This document shows, piece after piece, positions 10,701 to 22,540 of a stretch of DNA of 64,000 nt. How positions within the stretch are numbered: position 1 is the stretch's first letter; every line of letters begins with the position of its first letter. Source of the DNA: Bryopsis sp. KO-2023 (taxonomy: Eukaryota > Chlorophyta > Ulvophyceae > Bryopsidales > Bryopsidaceae); contig BSYQ01000004.1 in the NCBI GenBank assembly GCA_030272585.1, positions 5,952,001 to 6,016,000 on the forward strand. Direction: 5' to 3'. The position numbers and the translations under genes are program-made. The notes under the pieces were generated by a model, which made no database searches, had not been told where the DNA came from, and saw only the letters and a program-made list of their open reading frames with translations.

Positions 10701-11161
10701 ATCCAACATGGGTCACATTCTCACACTCTCCCCCCCACTCACTTTTTTTTTTCAAAACCAGTCCTCCCCCCTTCCCCCCCCCCAAATATTACCCATAAAT
10801 GAAACACGAAGCCTTGCCATAACTAAAAAATTCTTTTTTTTTCTTTCCCTTTTTTCTTCTTGGCTCCAGAAAACTATTTTTTTTCCCCTCTTTTTTGTCT
10901 CTTTTAAAACCCCATTTTTTCATTATTCCCATCAAAAATCTAGATTAAAATGACATGCAGAGAGTTCAGTTTGCTGTTTTTTCCTTGTTTTTTTTTTTGG
11001 CTAGACTCCTCTTCATACTCGCAAATATGTATGTATATAAAAATATATATCCCCCCATTTACAAACTGATATATATATATATATATATAGATATTGTTTT
11101 TGTTTTTTTTGCATCACCATAATCATTGCCTACGGCTTCTCTTCCCCATTTTTTTTTTTTT
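7792..11161. other. Long AT-rich low-complexity region, no gene recognised
   Basis: This stretch is dominated by poly-T, poly-A and poly-C runs, with a (TA)n microsatellite at about 11,070-11,090. Open frames here are products of low complexity. It ends at the 3' end of U-box/ankyrin gene A. Confidence 0.6.
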
Positions 11162-14100
11162 TTAACGTTGTCGTTGACGGGAGGATTTTAGTTTCAACCC
11201 CCATGATCTCTTGCCCATTTTTTTCAATAGTTGATAAAGTCGCATGTTGTGTTCGCTTGCTGCTATGTCAGCCGCTGTTCGTCCTGCTGTGAGGTCTTCT
11301 TTCTGCTTGGGAAAAAAAAACAATTCAAATGATCTAATATAAAAAACGAATAATATGTCAAAAAAGAAAATTTAATCTCTCCCTCCCCCCCCCCCCAAAG
11401 AAAAAAATGAAAATGCAAAAAAGCACAGTTAACTCTTTTCTTAATTTCAGACCTAAACGTTTTGTCAGGACACAGATACAGAAGAAAAAAATGTGAAAGA
11501 AATGTGGTCCATGGTTTTTCGGAAACAAAAAAAGACAATACATTTTTGCGTTTTTTTTTTAACCCCTTCCCCCCCCCAAAGAAAAAACAAACAAACAAAA
11601 CTTGTCATTATGTAATATTATGTAAGATTATTAACACAACAATAGGAGGTTCTACACAAATCACTCATTTTTAAGATCAGCACTCACCCCCGATTGGGTC
11701 AATTTGTATGCGTTTGTTCTGGAGTCTTTCAAAAGAAGTTCAGTGAAAGCTATGTGGTTTTGGAAAGCAGCCCGATGCAATGGCGTCAATCCATCCTTTG
11801 AAAAAAAACAGAAAAAAAAATGACCACCACTGGATGAAGCTGAAGAGCAGCAATAAATGATCGAAATTCCGCAGGTGCCGTGCAAAATAAAAAAAAGCCG
11901 AGATTTTTATTTTTCATTTTTTTTTTTTCAATTTTTATGTACTTACCTTGTGGATGGTGAGATTAGGATCAGCTCCATTCTCCAACAGCATCAACCCAAT
12001 TTCGACATTGTTCGATTCTTGAGCTAAATGCAACGGAGTCCATCCGCCCTACAAGCAAATATATAAGAAAAAAAGCATAAGAAAAACACCTCTGAATTTC
12101 AAAATCCAACCATAACGTGTGCCATTATTAAAAAAATATATATCCAGGGAGAAGTAGAACCGCAGGCACCATTTCAGTCTTTTGAGATTGAAAAAGGGGG
12201 CAAGGATGACCATGGAATGTGTTGGTGTTGCGGATTTGTCTGCATTTTATTATTATATTTTTATTTGTTTAAACCCTGAACGAGATTGGGTTGCTTACTT
12301 TCGATTGAGAATTTACATCAGCAGAGGCATCCAATAGAACACGGACTGAACCTTTCGCCATTTTTGTCACTGCGATATGCAATGGAGTGTAACCCTCCTG
12401 TTGAACGAGAAACTCGTACCGTTTCAGATGTTATTTTATTTTTTTAATTTAAAAAAAAACACCCCAGAAAAGAAACAGAAAGAGGAAAATATTTTTTGTT
12501 TTTTTTCGGTATGCATAGAAAAAAACCCTGCTTTTTTCCTCCCTGGAAAAAAAGGCATTTTAAATAAGATGACCGGAAAAAAAAATGAGACTGAACTACA
12601 TGAAACTGCAAAGAACTGCCCCCCCCCAAAAAAAACCAAAAAAAAACCCCCAAAACTGGTGACTATCTTGGACTTTGAAAAAGGCTGTTCAAGCAAATGG
12701 CAAGGGCTGCTTTTTTTCATTTCTTTCAAAAAGAATCTAACGGAGACTGCACTGAGTGCAACCCCTGTATTGCTAAGAAATATGTGCAGCTGAGTTTGTT
12801 CCTTACACTGCATTGTCGGCTGATGGCTCCGACGCTTGGTGCAAAATTCACAGCGACTTTCATTGTTGCTACGTTTCCAGAATGAGCAGCATAGTGCAGG
12901 GTGGTCCAACCGCTCTGGAAAAAAATGCAACAGAAATTCTCGACCATTTATCTATGCAAGTCTGAAAAAGAAAAAAAAGCCCAGGAAGAAAAAAATGGCG
13001 GAAAAAAAAAAGCCCTCGCTACAAGGACCAGTTTTTTTTTTAGGATACGGTTGCAAGATCATGTGATAATTTACCAAAAAAAAAGAAAAAAGAAATAACA
13101 CACAAACACATAGGAAAATAATGCAAAAACAAATAAGGAGAGTAGTTTGGCATTCGTTTTTTCGATGGCAGCGAATTTATCAACTTTCCTAGATATGTAT
13201 TTTGTGCTTATTAATTCTATTTCCAAGTTTTGGAGGAAAAAAAGATGTTTCATATATGCCCCGAGACAGTGCCCTTGATTTTATTCAAAAAAATTCTCGT
13301 GGCACTACATCCCCGAACACAGCAAAAAAAGAGAGAAAATCTTTTTGAAAAACCTGGTCATGTATACAACCATTTGTGATTATGAATTCAAATAAAGAAA
13401 AACTGTACCATCGTTGCTACATCCACGATTGTTCGCAATCCGGAGCGTTTTGCAGACTCCAGACAGTGTTGCAGAGCTTCGGTGTGTCCCTTGAAAGCAG
13501 CAGCATGCAAGGGCGTCCAATTCACCTGAGAAAAAAAAAGAATTAAATAAAAAATAAAAAAGGGAAGCAAAGCAAAAAATTAAAAGAATGGGGGAGGAAG
13601 GCCACTTCATTTGTGTTACTTCTTCAGTCTTTTTTTTTTTTTCTTTTCTTTGGGGGGGGGGAGGGGGTGGGAGCGAAAAAAAAAATGAGGTGGTTTTGTG
13701 ATTTTTCACTCATTAATAAGAAAAGTATGTTCATTTTTTTTTGCATGAAATACATCTAAAACACTGCAAAATAAATAAATAAATACATTAATGGAAATAA
13801 GAATTTAAAAAAAAAGATTACGACAAAAACACACCAAAACAGGTATCATATGAAATTTTTTTTCTTTGTGTGAATTTACACTCCAAAGTTGAAAAAAAAT
13901 AAAAATAAAAAATAAATCCAAAAATAAATAAATAAAAGAAATCGCACCTTGTTAACGATCATCAGTTTTGCCTTGCGTTGAAGCAAGTATTTCACGATAT
14001 CGCCGAAACCCCCAGAAGCAGCAAAAAACAATGGTGTCTCGAATTTCGTCTAAACATCAGAAACAATAAAAGAAAAAACCTCTTAATTTCTTTCTTTCAG

Positions 14101-17100
14101 AAACTTGAACAATTTCAAAATGCGCATTTTGAAGCATCAAAATTGTCCCGTCTTTTTCCTACATATCTTGAATTATTTTTTCGACATCCGGAAAAAAAAA
14201 TAAATAGCGGAGCGAGTCCATGTTGGTGAGAGCATCCCAAGTCTCCACACTTGATCACTTTGTATGAAAAGAAATTAGTTTAAAAAAATTGATTAGTAAC
14301 AATTCTGCCAAATTTGTTCATAATGGTGATGTCCTTTGGGGGAGTGGGAAGAAAAAACTCAAAGAAGAAAACCGGAAAAGACTTTTCAAACTGTCTCTCC
14401 AACAAGGAAATTTAAAAAGTATCTCGTTGAAGCAATGGTTCCAGCTTTTTACATACAGATTCAGTTTAAAACAAAAAAAAGTGAGAGAGAAAGAGAGGGG
14501 CTTTAACCCTTTCAACCTTAGTCTTTGCATCAATGTTTGCCCCTTTTGACAGCAGGAATTTGACCATATCGATATGGCCAGCTTCTGCAGCATAATGCAG
14601 TGGAGTTCGTCCATCCTATCAAAATAAGGCATTTAAAAAGAAACCCTTCAATATAAAATTCACATATTCAAAATTCAAGAGACATGATCGAGCAGCTTCC
14701 TTGAAAAACATCCACAGATATCTGCAAAATTCGACTCAAGATTTTCTCGGCACACAGGATGAAAAAATATATTTGGAGACACTGTTTAAGAAAAATAATA
14801 ATAATAATTATTATAAACGATATCACTCAAAATCCACGATTGTTTTTCTCTTTTGTTACAGAACCACACCAACCAATTCAATTTTGTTTCGAAATGCAGA
14901 ATATAGCGCTTCTGATAATTCATTCTTTTTAAACTTGATTATGAAAAAAACGAAAGGGGAAAACCTCGGGTGCTTACGGTTGCTTTGTGAGGTTTATCTA
15001 TCGGCCATCCATCCTCCATCATTCGTCGAATTTGTCTCAAGTCATTATTGACGACTGCGCTGCGAATTTGATCATACTCCTCCTGCTCAGATTTAAAAAA
15101 AAAAAAAAAAAAACATACTAAAAACACTATTCAAAGCAGAATTGCTGTTGCTTGTGATTATGCAACATCTAGCAAAAACATTCCCTTGAACCCTTCGATT
15201 GTGTTTTAAAGAAGCAACCAAAAAAAAACAAAAAAAAAACAACTGTTGAAAAGAATGATCAACAATTTCAAAAACACGTTGATGATTTTTTTTTCACCCC
15301 TCCTGCTTTTTGTCCTATTTATATTGCCGTCTCTCTTTTGCTTTTTTTTTCTTTAATCTAAATTAAAAGAAGATTTTCTTGATTTCTGTGGGGTGCAACA
15401 CTACCTTTTATTTTTTTCCTGATTGTTTTTTCTTTTTCTTTTTCTTTTTTTTTTTTGAGGGGGGGGGGGGGGGGGGGGGAATAGCAAATATGATTGACCC
15501 ACCTCTGTCATTCTCTGGCGAGAGTCAAAATCGACATCCCCGCTTTCCAACGATGCACTCTACACACCAAAAAAACACCACCACCATTCATCTTTAAATG
15601 GCAGCTGTACATGACAAATGTCTATGTCCATTTCACGGATTTCAAAAGCAACAACAAAAATCATCAATGGAACCCTGCCGAAAATGTACTAAAAAAAAAA
15701 AAAATCAGAACGTGTTTTTTCTTTTTTTTTACCACAGGAGGGACAGGGCCTGGAGGTCGATGTACCGGAGCTGGACTGATTTCTTGAGAAGAAGCTGCTC
15801 CAGTTTTGCCATCGATTGATTTACTTTCTTCCTCCTTCACCTCAACCTTTTCCTCTTTCTCGCTGCTTTCCTCCTGCTGCTCCCAGTTCCACAAAAAAGA
15901 AAGCTCAGAATTTTTATTTTTTTTTTGGGGGGGGGCATAAACAGATTGAAATTTTAAAAAAATGTGATTACAACGATGAAAATCATTCAAACTTGATTTA
16001 ACCTCAAAAAAAGCAAAAGAAACATTGGCTACACTTACTCTCATTTTGTTTTGTTTTTTTTTCTCTTTTTTGCCTGCATCTTTGAAAAAAGAAATTCCAC
16101 CCATTGCATACATCCAGGATGAATATAGTCTATTTTACATCCCCAGAATTGCATAAAAGTCAAAATTATTATTCCTATTTTTTTAATTTACCTGTGATGA
16201 AGATCTAACAAAAGAGTAAAACATTCCCAGACCAGCACTGACAAGCCCAGTGGCAGACGACCTCCCTCCACGCTCTTCCACCACATTACTTTCCTGAAAA
16301 ACACCACAAAAAAAACACAATACACATATATAATATCTATCTATATATGTAGAGAGAGATAGATACATATGCATACGGCCTTTTGGCCATGTGCAAAATA
16401 ATCTTAAAATAGAAAAAAATATATATATAAAATATACGGCTCACAAAAAAAAAATATAACGCGGTTGATTGAATGAATGAATGATTGAATGAACAGCGAT
16501 AGGTTCCAACAAAAAATATATATATATATATTGTTTCAAATTGTTTCGCTTACTGGCATCAGGAAGGGCTGTTGCTGCGATTTTTCCACTGCAGCTTTCA
16601 GGGATAGCACATCGAATTCGCTGAAATAATTTGCATCCGAAGTCGGTGCGTCCCAAATGTCGACAACGGAGCCCTTCTCCAAATTTGCACCGCTCTTTTT
16701 CATCCTCGGCGTCAGTTCTTTTTCCTTCAAGCAAGAGGAGCTAACTTCATCCTATACTTGGCATGGAAAGGTAAAAAGAAAAATCCAAAAAAAAGCTTGA
16801 GAAACGGTCTAAAGAGGATAAAAAAAATCAGATTGATCATTTTTTAATTTTTAATTTTTTTTTCTGTTCATTTTTGTTCAACTGTTCATTTTTTTTTTAA
16901 TTGTTCATTTTGTTTGATTGTTTTTTTTTTCATGAAGAAAAAAACTGAATCGTCACTGTTGCATTCTACTTCCTCACTCTTTTCTTGTCAAATGTAGGCT
17001 GGAGCAGTCCACCAAATAAGTGACCTCATTTCTCACTCTTTTTTTGCTAACTCTTTTTCTTCCGCTTATATTTGCTAATCCATCCTACTCACTTGGGCGG

Positions 17101-19318
17101 TCGTCCTTTGCCATTCTTGAATGAGCGATTTCAGCACTCGAACCTCCACGAACCCTCTGTTGCTCAATTCTTTTCCACTGACTGGACAACTGCTGTATCC
17201 ATATTCTTCAAACCACTTCACAATGCTTTTCTTATCGTAGGTCACCCCTGTCTCGATCAACACCACGGGCTCCTCCATGATGCCTAGACTAATCGGACAT
17301 TGAAATTCTGGAGGGGCGGCTTTCGGGGTGGTCAGCGCCAGAAACTGGCTGATATAATGCCCCTCCATGTCTTCCTTGTTCAGTCGGGCGGTGTTCATGT
17401 CTTTGTGCAGCAATAAAGGGGCTTCTCCCAGGTCAGTCTGGTGGGCATTCGGTGGAGAGCAAACAATCAATTACGATTTCCATCCAGTAAAAGGTATTTT
17501 GGAAAGCAAAAGTACCAGGGCTACAACTCCGAAACTGTCGACTTTCCTGACTTCTGATAAACTACTAATGAAAACAATAAAAATAAATAAACTGTTAAGC
17601 CCAACTCTTTGAGTCATGCATCTATCATAATATTTTCCTGCAATTTTTCAACCTAAATATATATATATATATACAACTGACTATATTGACCTGGAGTTTT
17701 ACTAAAGTTAGGGCAGAATCACCTCGTTGTGGACCGCCTTCGTTCGGCAAGTTTGCCTAATGTAAATTAAACATTCATTCATTCATAAAAATACAACCTA
17801 ATATATATAACCTCACCTCTCTGAGCCGCTGTCCAAGGACGTTTTCCAACATTTTCGACAACCTCATTCGCCCCTCATGTGGATCCAATCGCTTGTTGTA
17901 CATTTTGGTCACAATTTTCTGGGAATCCTCGTACAGTTTTTCCACATCCATGTGGATGCGAAATTTGGTCGCCGACAGCTTTCTTTCCAGCTTTTCCATG
18001 TCGTGTTTCAAACTCTCCACCAGTTTTGCATTGGAATGATTGATCATTGGACGGAGTTCTGCGTGGAGTCAGTCAAGGGGGAGGGAAAAAAGAATTTTAA
18101 AAAAAAAGTTACTCATGGAATGGTTAAATTCGTGTCGTTTGTTTGTTTCGTTTTAAAAAATGAAGCAAATTCCAAAAATTGTCTGTTTCGAAAAGCAAAG
18201 AGATATGCATTGAGACAAGATAACAAGAAATCCAATCATATTATGAGGAAAATAAAATAGACGAATAACCGCCATTTCAACGTTTAAAAAGAAATCTTCC
18301 AACAAAAAAAGTAGAACCACCCCCCCAAAAAATAAAATAAAAAATCTGGGAAAAATAATTTAAAAATCGGAAGAATGAAACAGCACCTACCTGAAATAAT
18401 TAGACTAAGTTTGGCACAAACCCCTTTTAACTCATTGCTGATGGAGTGCCCCCTCACTAAGCAATAAAACCATTTCAAATGGCATGTTCTGGCCACCAAA
18501 TCGTCTGCTTTTGCCATCCACTCAACCAACAGCTCCAATTTCTGCAGGCAAGCCCCACTCCTGGGCAAAGCATGGTTCGTTTCTATCCTTTCCAGGAGTC
18601 TGACTAAAACCTGTGTGATTAAAAAAAACAGATATTTGAACAACTCATGGCTTGACTAAAAGCATTTCAAGATCCATCGGAGAAAAATGAATTTAAAAAG
18701 AATGTGAAATACGTAAGTCAGTATTATATTTTATGCTTTTTTAAATCGAAAAAAAAAATGTGTAAAATAAATATTTATGAAATGAATGGAGAAACGCTTT
18801 TTCATTTTTTCTTTCTTTTCTTCTTTTCCTTCTCATTCAAACCGAACGCTGCAACCTTACTTTCCTTAATGTCTCAAAAAAGATATTCAAAAAAAAAAAA
18901 AATCGAAGCCCTAAATCATGTAAACTATCGTTTTCTCTGCACCCAGCCACCGCTTGCAGTCGAACAGTTCAAAATCACACTGTGCAATTTTCAATCCATT
19001 TTTCTTCCCCCCATTACTCCTCCCAGTTCCCTTTGTTGGATTATTGTACACCCTTCAGTTTTTTTGTTTTTTTTTTGCTCCATTTCTGGCAAGGTTGGTT
19101 TTGTCAAGAAGCCCCAAAACCTTGACTCAAATGCAGCATGACAAGAGGATCCGATCGTATTTCACCTGAATGAGTTTACCGAGATGATCGCAGGGCTTCG
19201 GCACCCCCTCTGTCGGTTTGGTTTTCTGCACCAGTTTTTTCCCCACCTCGATAGCTCGCGAAGTAGACTCTGTACCACCGCCCCCCCTGAAACTGTACGT
19301 ACATGGGATTACAGACAT
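11162..19318 (-). CDS. U-box/ankyrin-repeat protein A (putative E3 ubiquitin ligase)
   Basis: Exons in order: about 19166-19318 (start uncertain; ATG at 19318 is one candidate), 18391-18610, 17817-18058, 17093-17437, 16554-16751, 16192-16293, 15733-15876, 14978-15082, 14517-14615, 13948-14049, 13409-13525, 12807-12914, 12299-12397, 11947-12048, 11688-11795 and 11162-11302. The first three encode a helical region like the N-terminus of plant PUB proteins and MLKL-type adaptor bundles. Exon 17093-17437 holds the U-box (PPEFQCPISLGIMEEPVV, then TYDKKSIVKW and SCPVSGKEL), the E2-binding fold of ubiquitin ligases. Three exons of linker follow, one acidic and Glu/Ser-rich. The last nine exons each carry one ankyrin repeat or cap (DGRTPLHYAA, VNWTPLHAAA, GGWTPLHLAQ and so on), all phase 0. 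It is paralogous to the gene at 42.2-50.7 kb. Ankyrins presumably bind substrate; that role is inferred. Confidence 0.85.
15459..15479 (+). repeat. Poly-G tract (21 G)
   Basis: An uninterrupted run of G on the plus strand within an intron of U-box/ankyrin gene A, next to a long T-rich run; on the transcribed strand it reads poly-C. Confidence 0.9.
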
Positions 19319-20599
19319 GACCAACGCGCGAAACTCAAACAAACAACACACATACAGAAAAACTCGACCTTATCCCCTGTTTTGTTTTCTTCTTTTATCT
19401 TTTTGGACACCCACCCACAGGAGTTCAACAAGGAAAAAAAAGAAAACACGTCCATGGACGTCTTTTTTTGTCAAAAACCGATTCCACCTGTCGGCGTCTC
19501 TGTACGAACCGCCGACCCAAACACACACACACGCACAAAACAGTTTCTGCTCACTCATTTTCTCGTTTTCTTTTTACCTAGGGAGGTGGAAATTAAAGTT
19601 TACGAGACCCTCCATCCTCTCTAACGTTTGGGTTGGTAGGTTTCGGGCTTTCTGGATTTGGGATTTGCTCGTCGACGACGCCCGACGTCTCTTTCAGCTA
19701 CGTTTTTTTTTCTGCGCTATTTTTTTTCTTCTCTTTTTCCCCAACCCCCCCCCAAAGGAAACACCAAATGGCTGATCGCGCTTCCACTAGTTCCGCATGC
19801 AGGCGTCCCAACCCAAAAGCGTCCAGTCCCTCGTTCTATTAATGGTTGGGCGGGAAACCCACAAAAACACAACGGACGGCTTGGAATGACAAAGGGATGG
19901 AGAACCTCTCCACCTGTGCCACTGGTTGGAAGTGCGCGAATTACCATAAAATTCATACAATCGCAAATGGCGACGACGGGCGTTACTGCAGGCGTTACTG
20001 GCGTCGAATGGTGAGGTCATTCCGAGATTTTTTTGGGGGGGGGGAGAATTATCAGTTCACGTAAAATTGTTCATTTTTTACGTTTCGTCCAAAATAAAAT
20101 AATTTTTGCTTTTGTTGTTGTTTTGGGGGTGGCAGATGCTTCAGTGTTTCCAAAAGGGCGTAAGATTATTATGAGGCCAGATGGAAACAGCTGGATTGAT
20201 TTTAACCATAAGGAATGCCCATCTTTCAGAGTGAGTTCTGGGATTTCCCATCCAAAAACACCCTGCATATCTTCTATCAGTCCATCTTCACCTTTATTCA
20301 CCTAAGTCCTCTCTACTTTTTTTTTCGTCTATTTTTTACTTTCCCTCTGCTTTTTCTTTTCCGTTTATTTTTTTCCCCTCCCTGTTGTCTGCAGCCCCCT
20401 TGGGCCAAATATTCCCTGAAACCATAGGAAAATTGCCATTCGCCGCTGATTACACAGACCCATAATGTATCACTTTTCGGTCACACCCCGACCGAAAAGG
20501 TCCAACCCATTCCCCTCCATTTCAGCCACAAAGTGTACACCACCAAAGCCACCTCCCAACAACCTTTTTTCAAATCCTTGAAAAGGAAAACCAAACTTC
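19319..20599. other. Upstream region of gene A, no further gene recognised
   Basis: A 5' untranslated exon or true first exon of U-box/ankyrin gene A may lie here. Minus-strand frames at 19.7-20.0 kb have no recognisable features. The rest is poly-T and poly-G rich. Confidence 0.4.
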
Positions 20600-21733
20600 C
20601 TACTTAGCCTTGAGTTGCCCCTTCCTGGCATGCTTCTGCAAAAAAAAAAAAAACACAGAAAAAACAGGGTTAGAGAAAGTAATAGAGTATAATTCTATAT
20701 TGGGATCAATGTAAATACAGCGATATGCAAAGTTTTTCAGAAAAAGAAAATATTGAAGGGAAAAAAATATTAACCGGATGTACACTCTTAAAAAGACCAA
20801 AAAAAAAAAAACTGAGAGAAAACTTCTTTCTTTTTTAATTCTTTCTTTCTAAAGAAGACAAAAGCATGTTGATGCCACTTTGCTAGAAAATAAGCTGTTT
20901 TGAGGTTGTGGGTTTCTTTCGTTTTTTTGCTGACTTCTTTTAAAACAGAAGCCCACTTTCATAACACAGTTCGAAACACATATTCCATTCCCACAAACAA
21001 ATACATTTAACACATATTTGGCAAAGACATATTACAGCATTGCATTATAAAAAAACCCATAGTTTTCATTTTCTATTTTTCATCCTCAAACGCGCCACAA
21101 ACTTCTACTAGAGGGAAAAATTTCTGCCGAGCTGAAGTTTCCAGTGGTAAATTTAAAAAAATCAATCATGATCATTCAAAACAAAGAGGGAGGTGTGGGG
21201 CAAATTATTACCTGATTCCTCAAGAACTTAGGATCCATCTGTGAAAAAAACACAAAGAAGTTGCAGCATTCAGAGTAAATAAATCAGCTATGCAACCACA
21301 CCAATGAATTGATTGCCACAGATGTCAGTCTTTGAGTGCGATATTTCCCCCCCTTTTTATTCACAAAAAAAAAGCAACAATCTTTGCAACCACAAGAAAA
21401 GCATCTTTTTTTTTTTTAATCGGGTTCAAAAATCCAAAAAGAATTTCAGCTTTGTTCTTCCTCGCAACATATTAACAGACAAAGCCCTCAACGAACAGTA
21501 TTGGAGTGTTTCAATCATTCGACCAGATTTCCCCCCCCCCCACACACCTTTCCCTCTTTTTCTTTTTCCAGTTTCCCTGGTTCCTTGAAAGAAAAAAGAA
21601 GGAAAAAAAAGAAAAAGAAAAAACAACTCACCCCCTTTCGCGAAGGCTTGGCTTGCTTCCTTGGCTTTTTGATTCCATTCCTGTGGTCCTTGTAGCTCTG
21701 GTTATGAGCCGTGTGATTTTTCGACTTGGCCAT
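20600..21733 (-). CDS. RPL29: Ribosomal protein eL29 (60S)
   Basis: A small basic protein of the large ribosomal subunit. Three exons, all phase 0: 21632-21733 from ATG ([20 protein letters not shown], then IKKPRK), 21212-21238 (nine codons, MDPKFLRNQ) and 20600-20635 ([11 protein letters not shown] and stop). The product is 54 residues. The N-terminal MAKSKNHT block and the (V/M)DPKFLRNQ block are hallmarks of the family. The usual RFAKKHNKK stretch is shortened to KHARKG, slightly smaller than the roughly 59-residue yeast protein. The 27-nt middle exon would be missed by most gene finders. It is divergent from the transporter fusion gene at 22,541. Confidence 0.93.
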
Positions 21734-22540
21734 TTTTGCCCCACCAACACACCTATTAGTAAACCCAGACAATTCCATCATCACAACAACTCAGCCTTTC
21801 AAGAAAATAAACAGAGTGGGCTGAAAAAAGAACAAATAAATAAACTTTCGACTTTTGGAGCGTCCGGTGGTAGTTCTGAGGTTAAGTTGAATCTCCCGCG
21901 AGTGGCGCGCGCGAATGTTGCCAAAGACCCGAAGCCAGAAGCCGCCAGTACGGAAGCAGGAACTCGAAGATAATCCGGACAACATGACGACCCGAATGGC
22001 CAGTTTCGCAATCCAAAAGCGGAGATCGATAAACGAAAACGCAGGGGCTGCCACTCTCCCGCGTGTGCCTCTATTTCTTACTTATCCACGAACGAAAAGA
22101 CCAAAGAGAACGTCCCGATGAAAGTCGGAAAACCTGCGCTGGAAATTTTTCCAACAGCTAGAATACAGTATAGGCTGCGCACCGCTCTCAAACGTCGCCG
22201 CCGATTCCTCCTTCGTCGAGACTTCCGCAATGGCAATGATCGAAGCAGGTCGGTTGGGATTTTTTTGTGTTTCGATGGAGGGTACGACAGTCTGTGAGGC
22301 TTCAGGTCGGACTCGGCATTTTTTCCACCAAACGCCCATCTTTATTTAAAACGGGGTGCACCTGGACGCTGGCGACGTTGAAGGCAGGTGTTTCTGTATT
22401 CGGAAAAGAGCGTTTGTTCAGAAGGTCCTCCCGTTTGTTTTGCGCGCGGCGGGAAGCTTCGAGAGATCAATTGAAAAGGGGAAAAACGGGGAAAGAAAAA
22501 CGAGGGACGGAAGGGCACGAATAGTAATTTCGCCCAGGAG
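21734..22540. other. Divergent intergenic region between eL29 and the transporter fusion gene
   Basis: Frames on both strands near 21.8-22.4 kb give no recognisable product. The 800 bp presumably hold both promoters; I see no clear TATA box. Confidence 0.45.

Noticed and set aside
9300-11000. Many open frames of 60-170 codons on both strands
   Set aside because: They come from Phe/Lys-rich translations of poly-T and poly-A runs, with no codon bias, motifs or coherent splicing.
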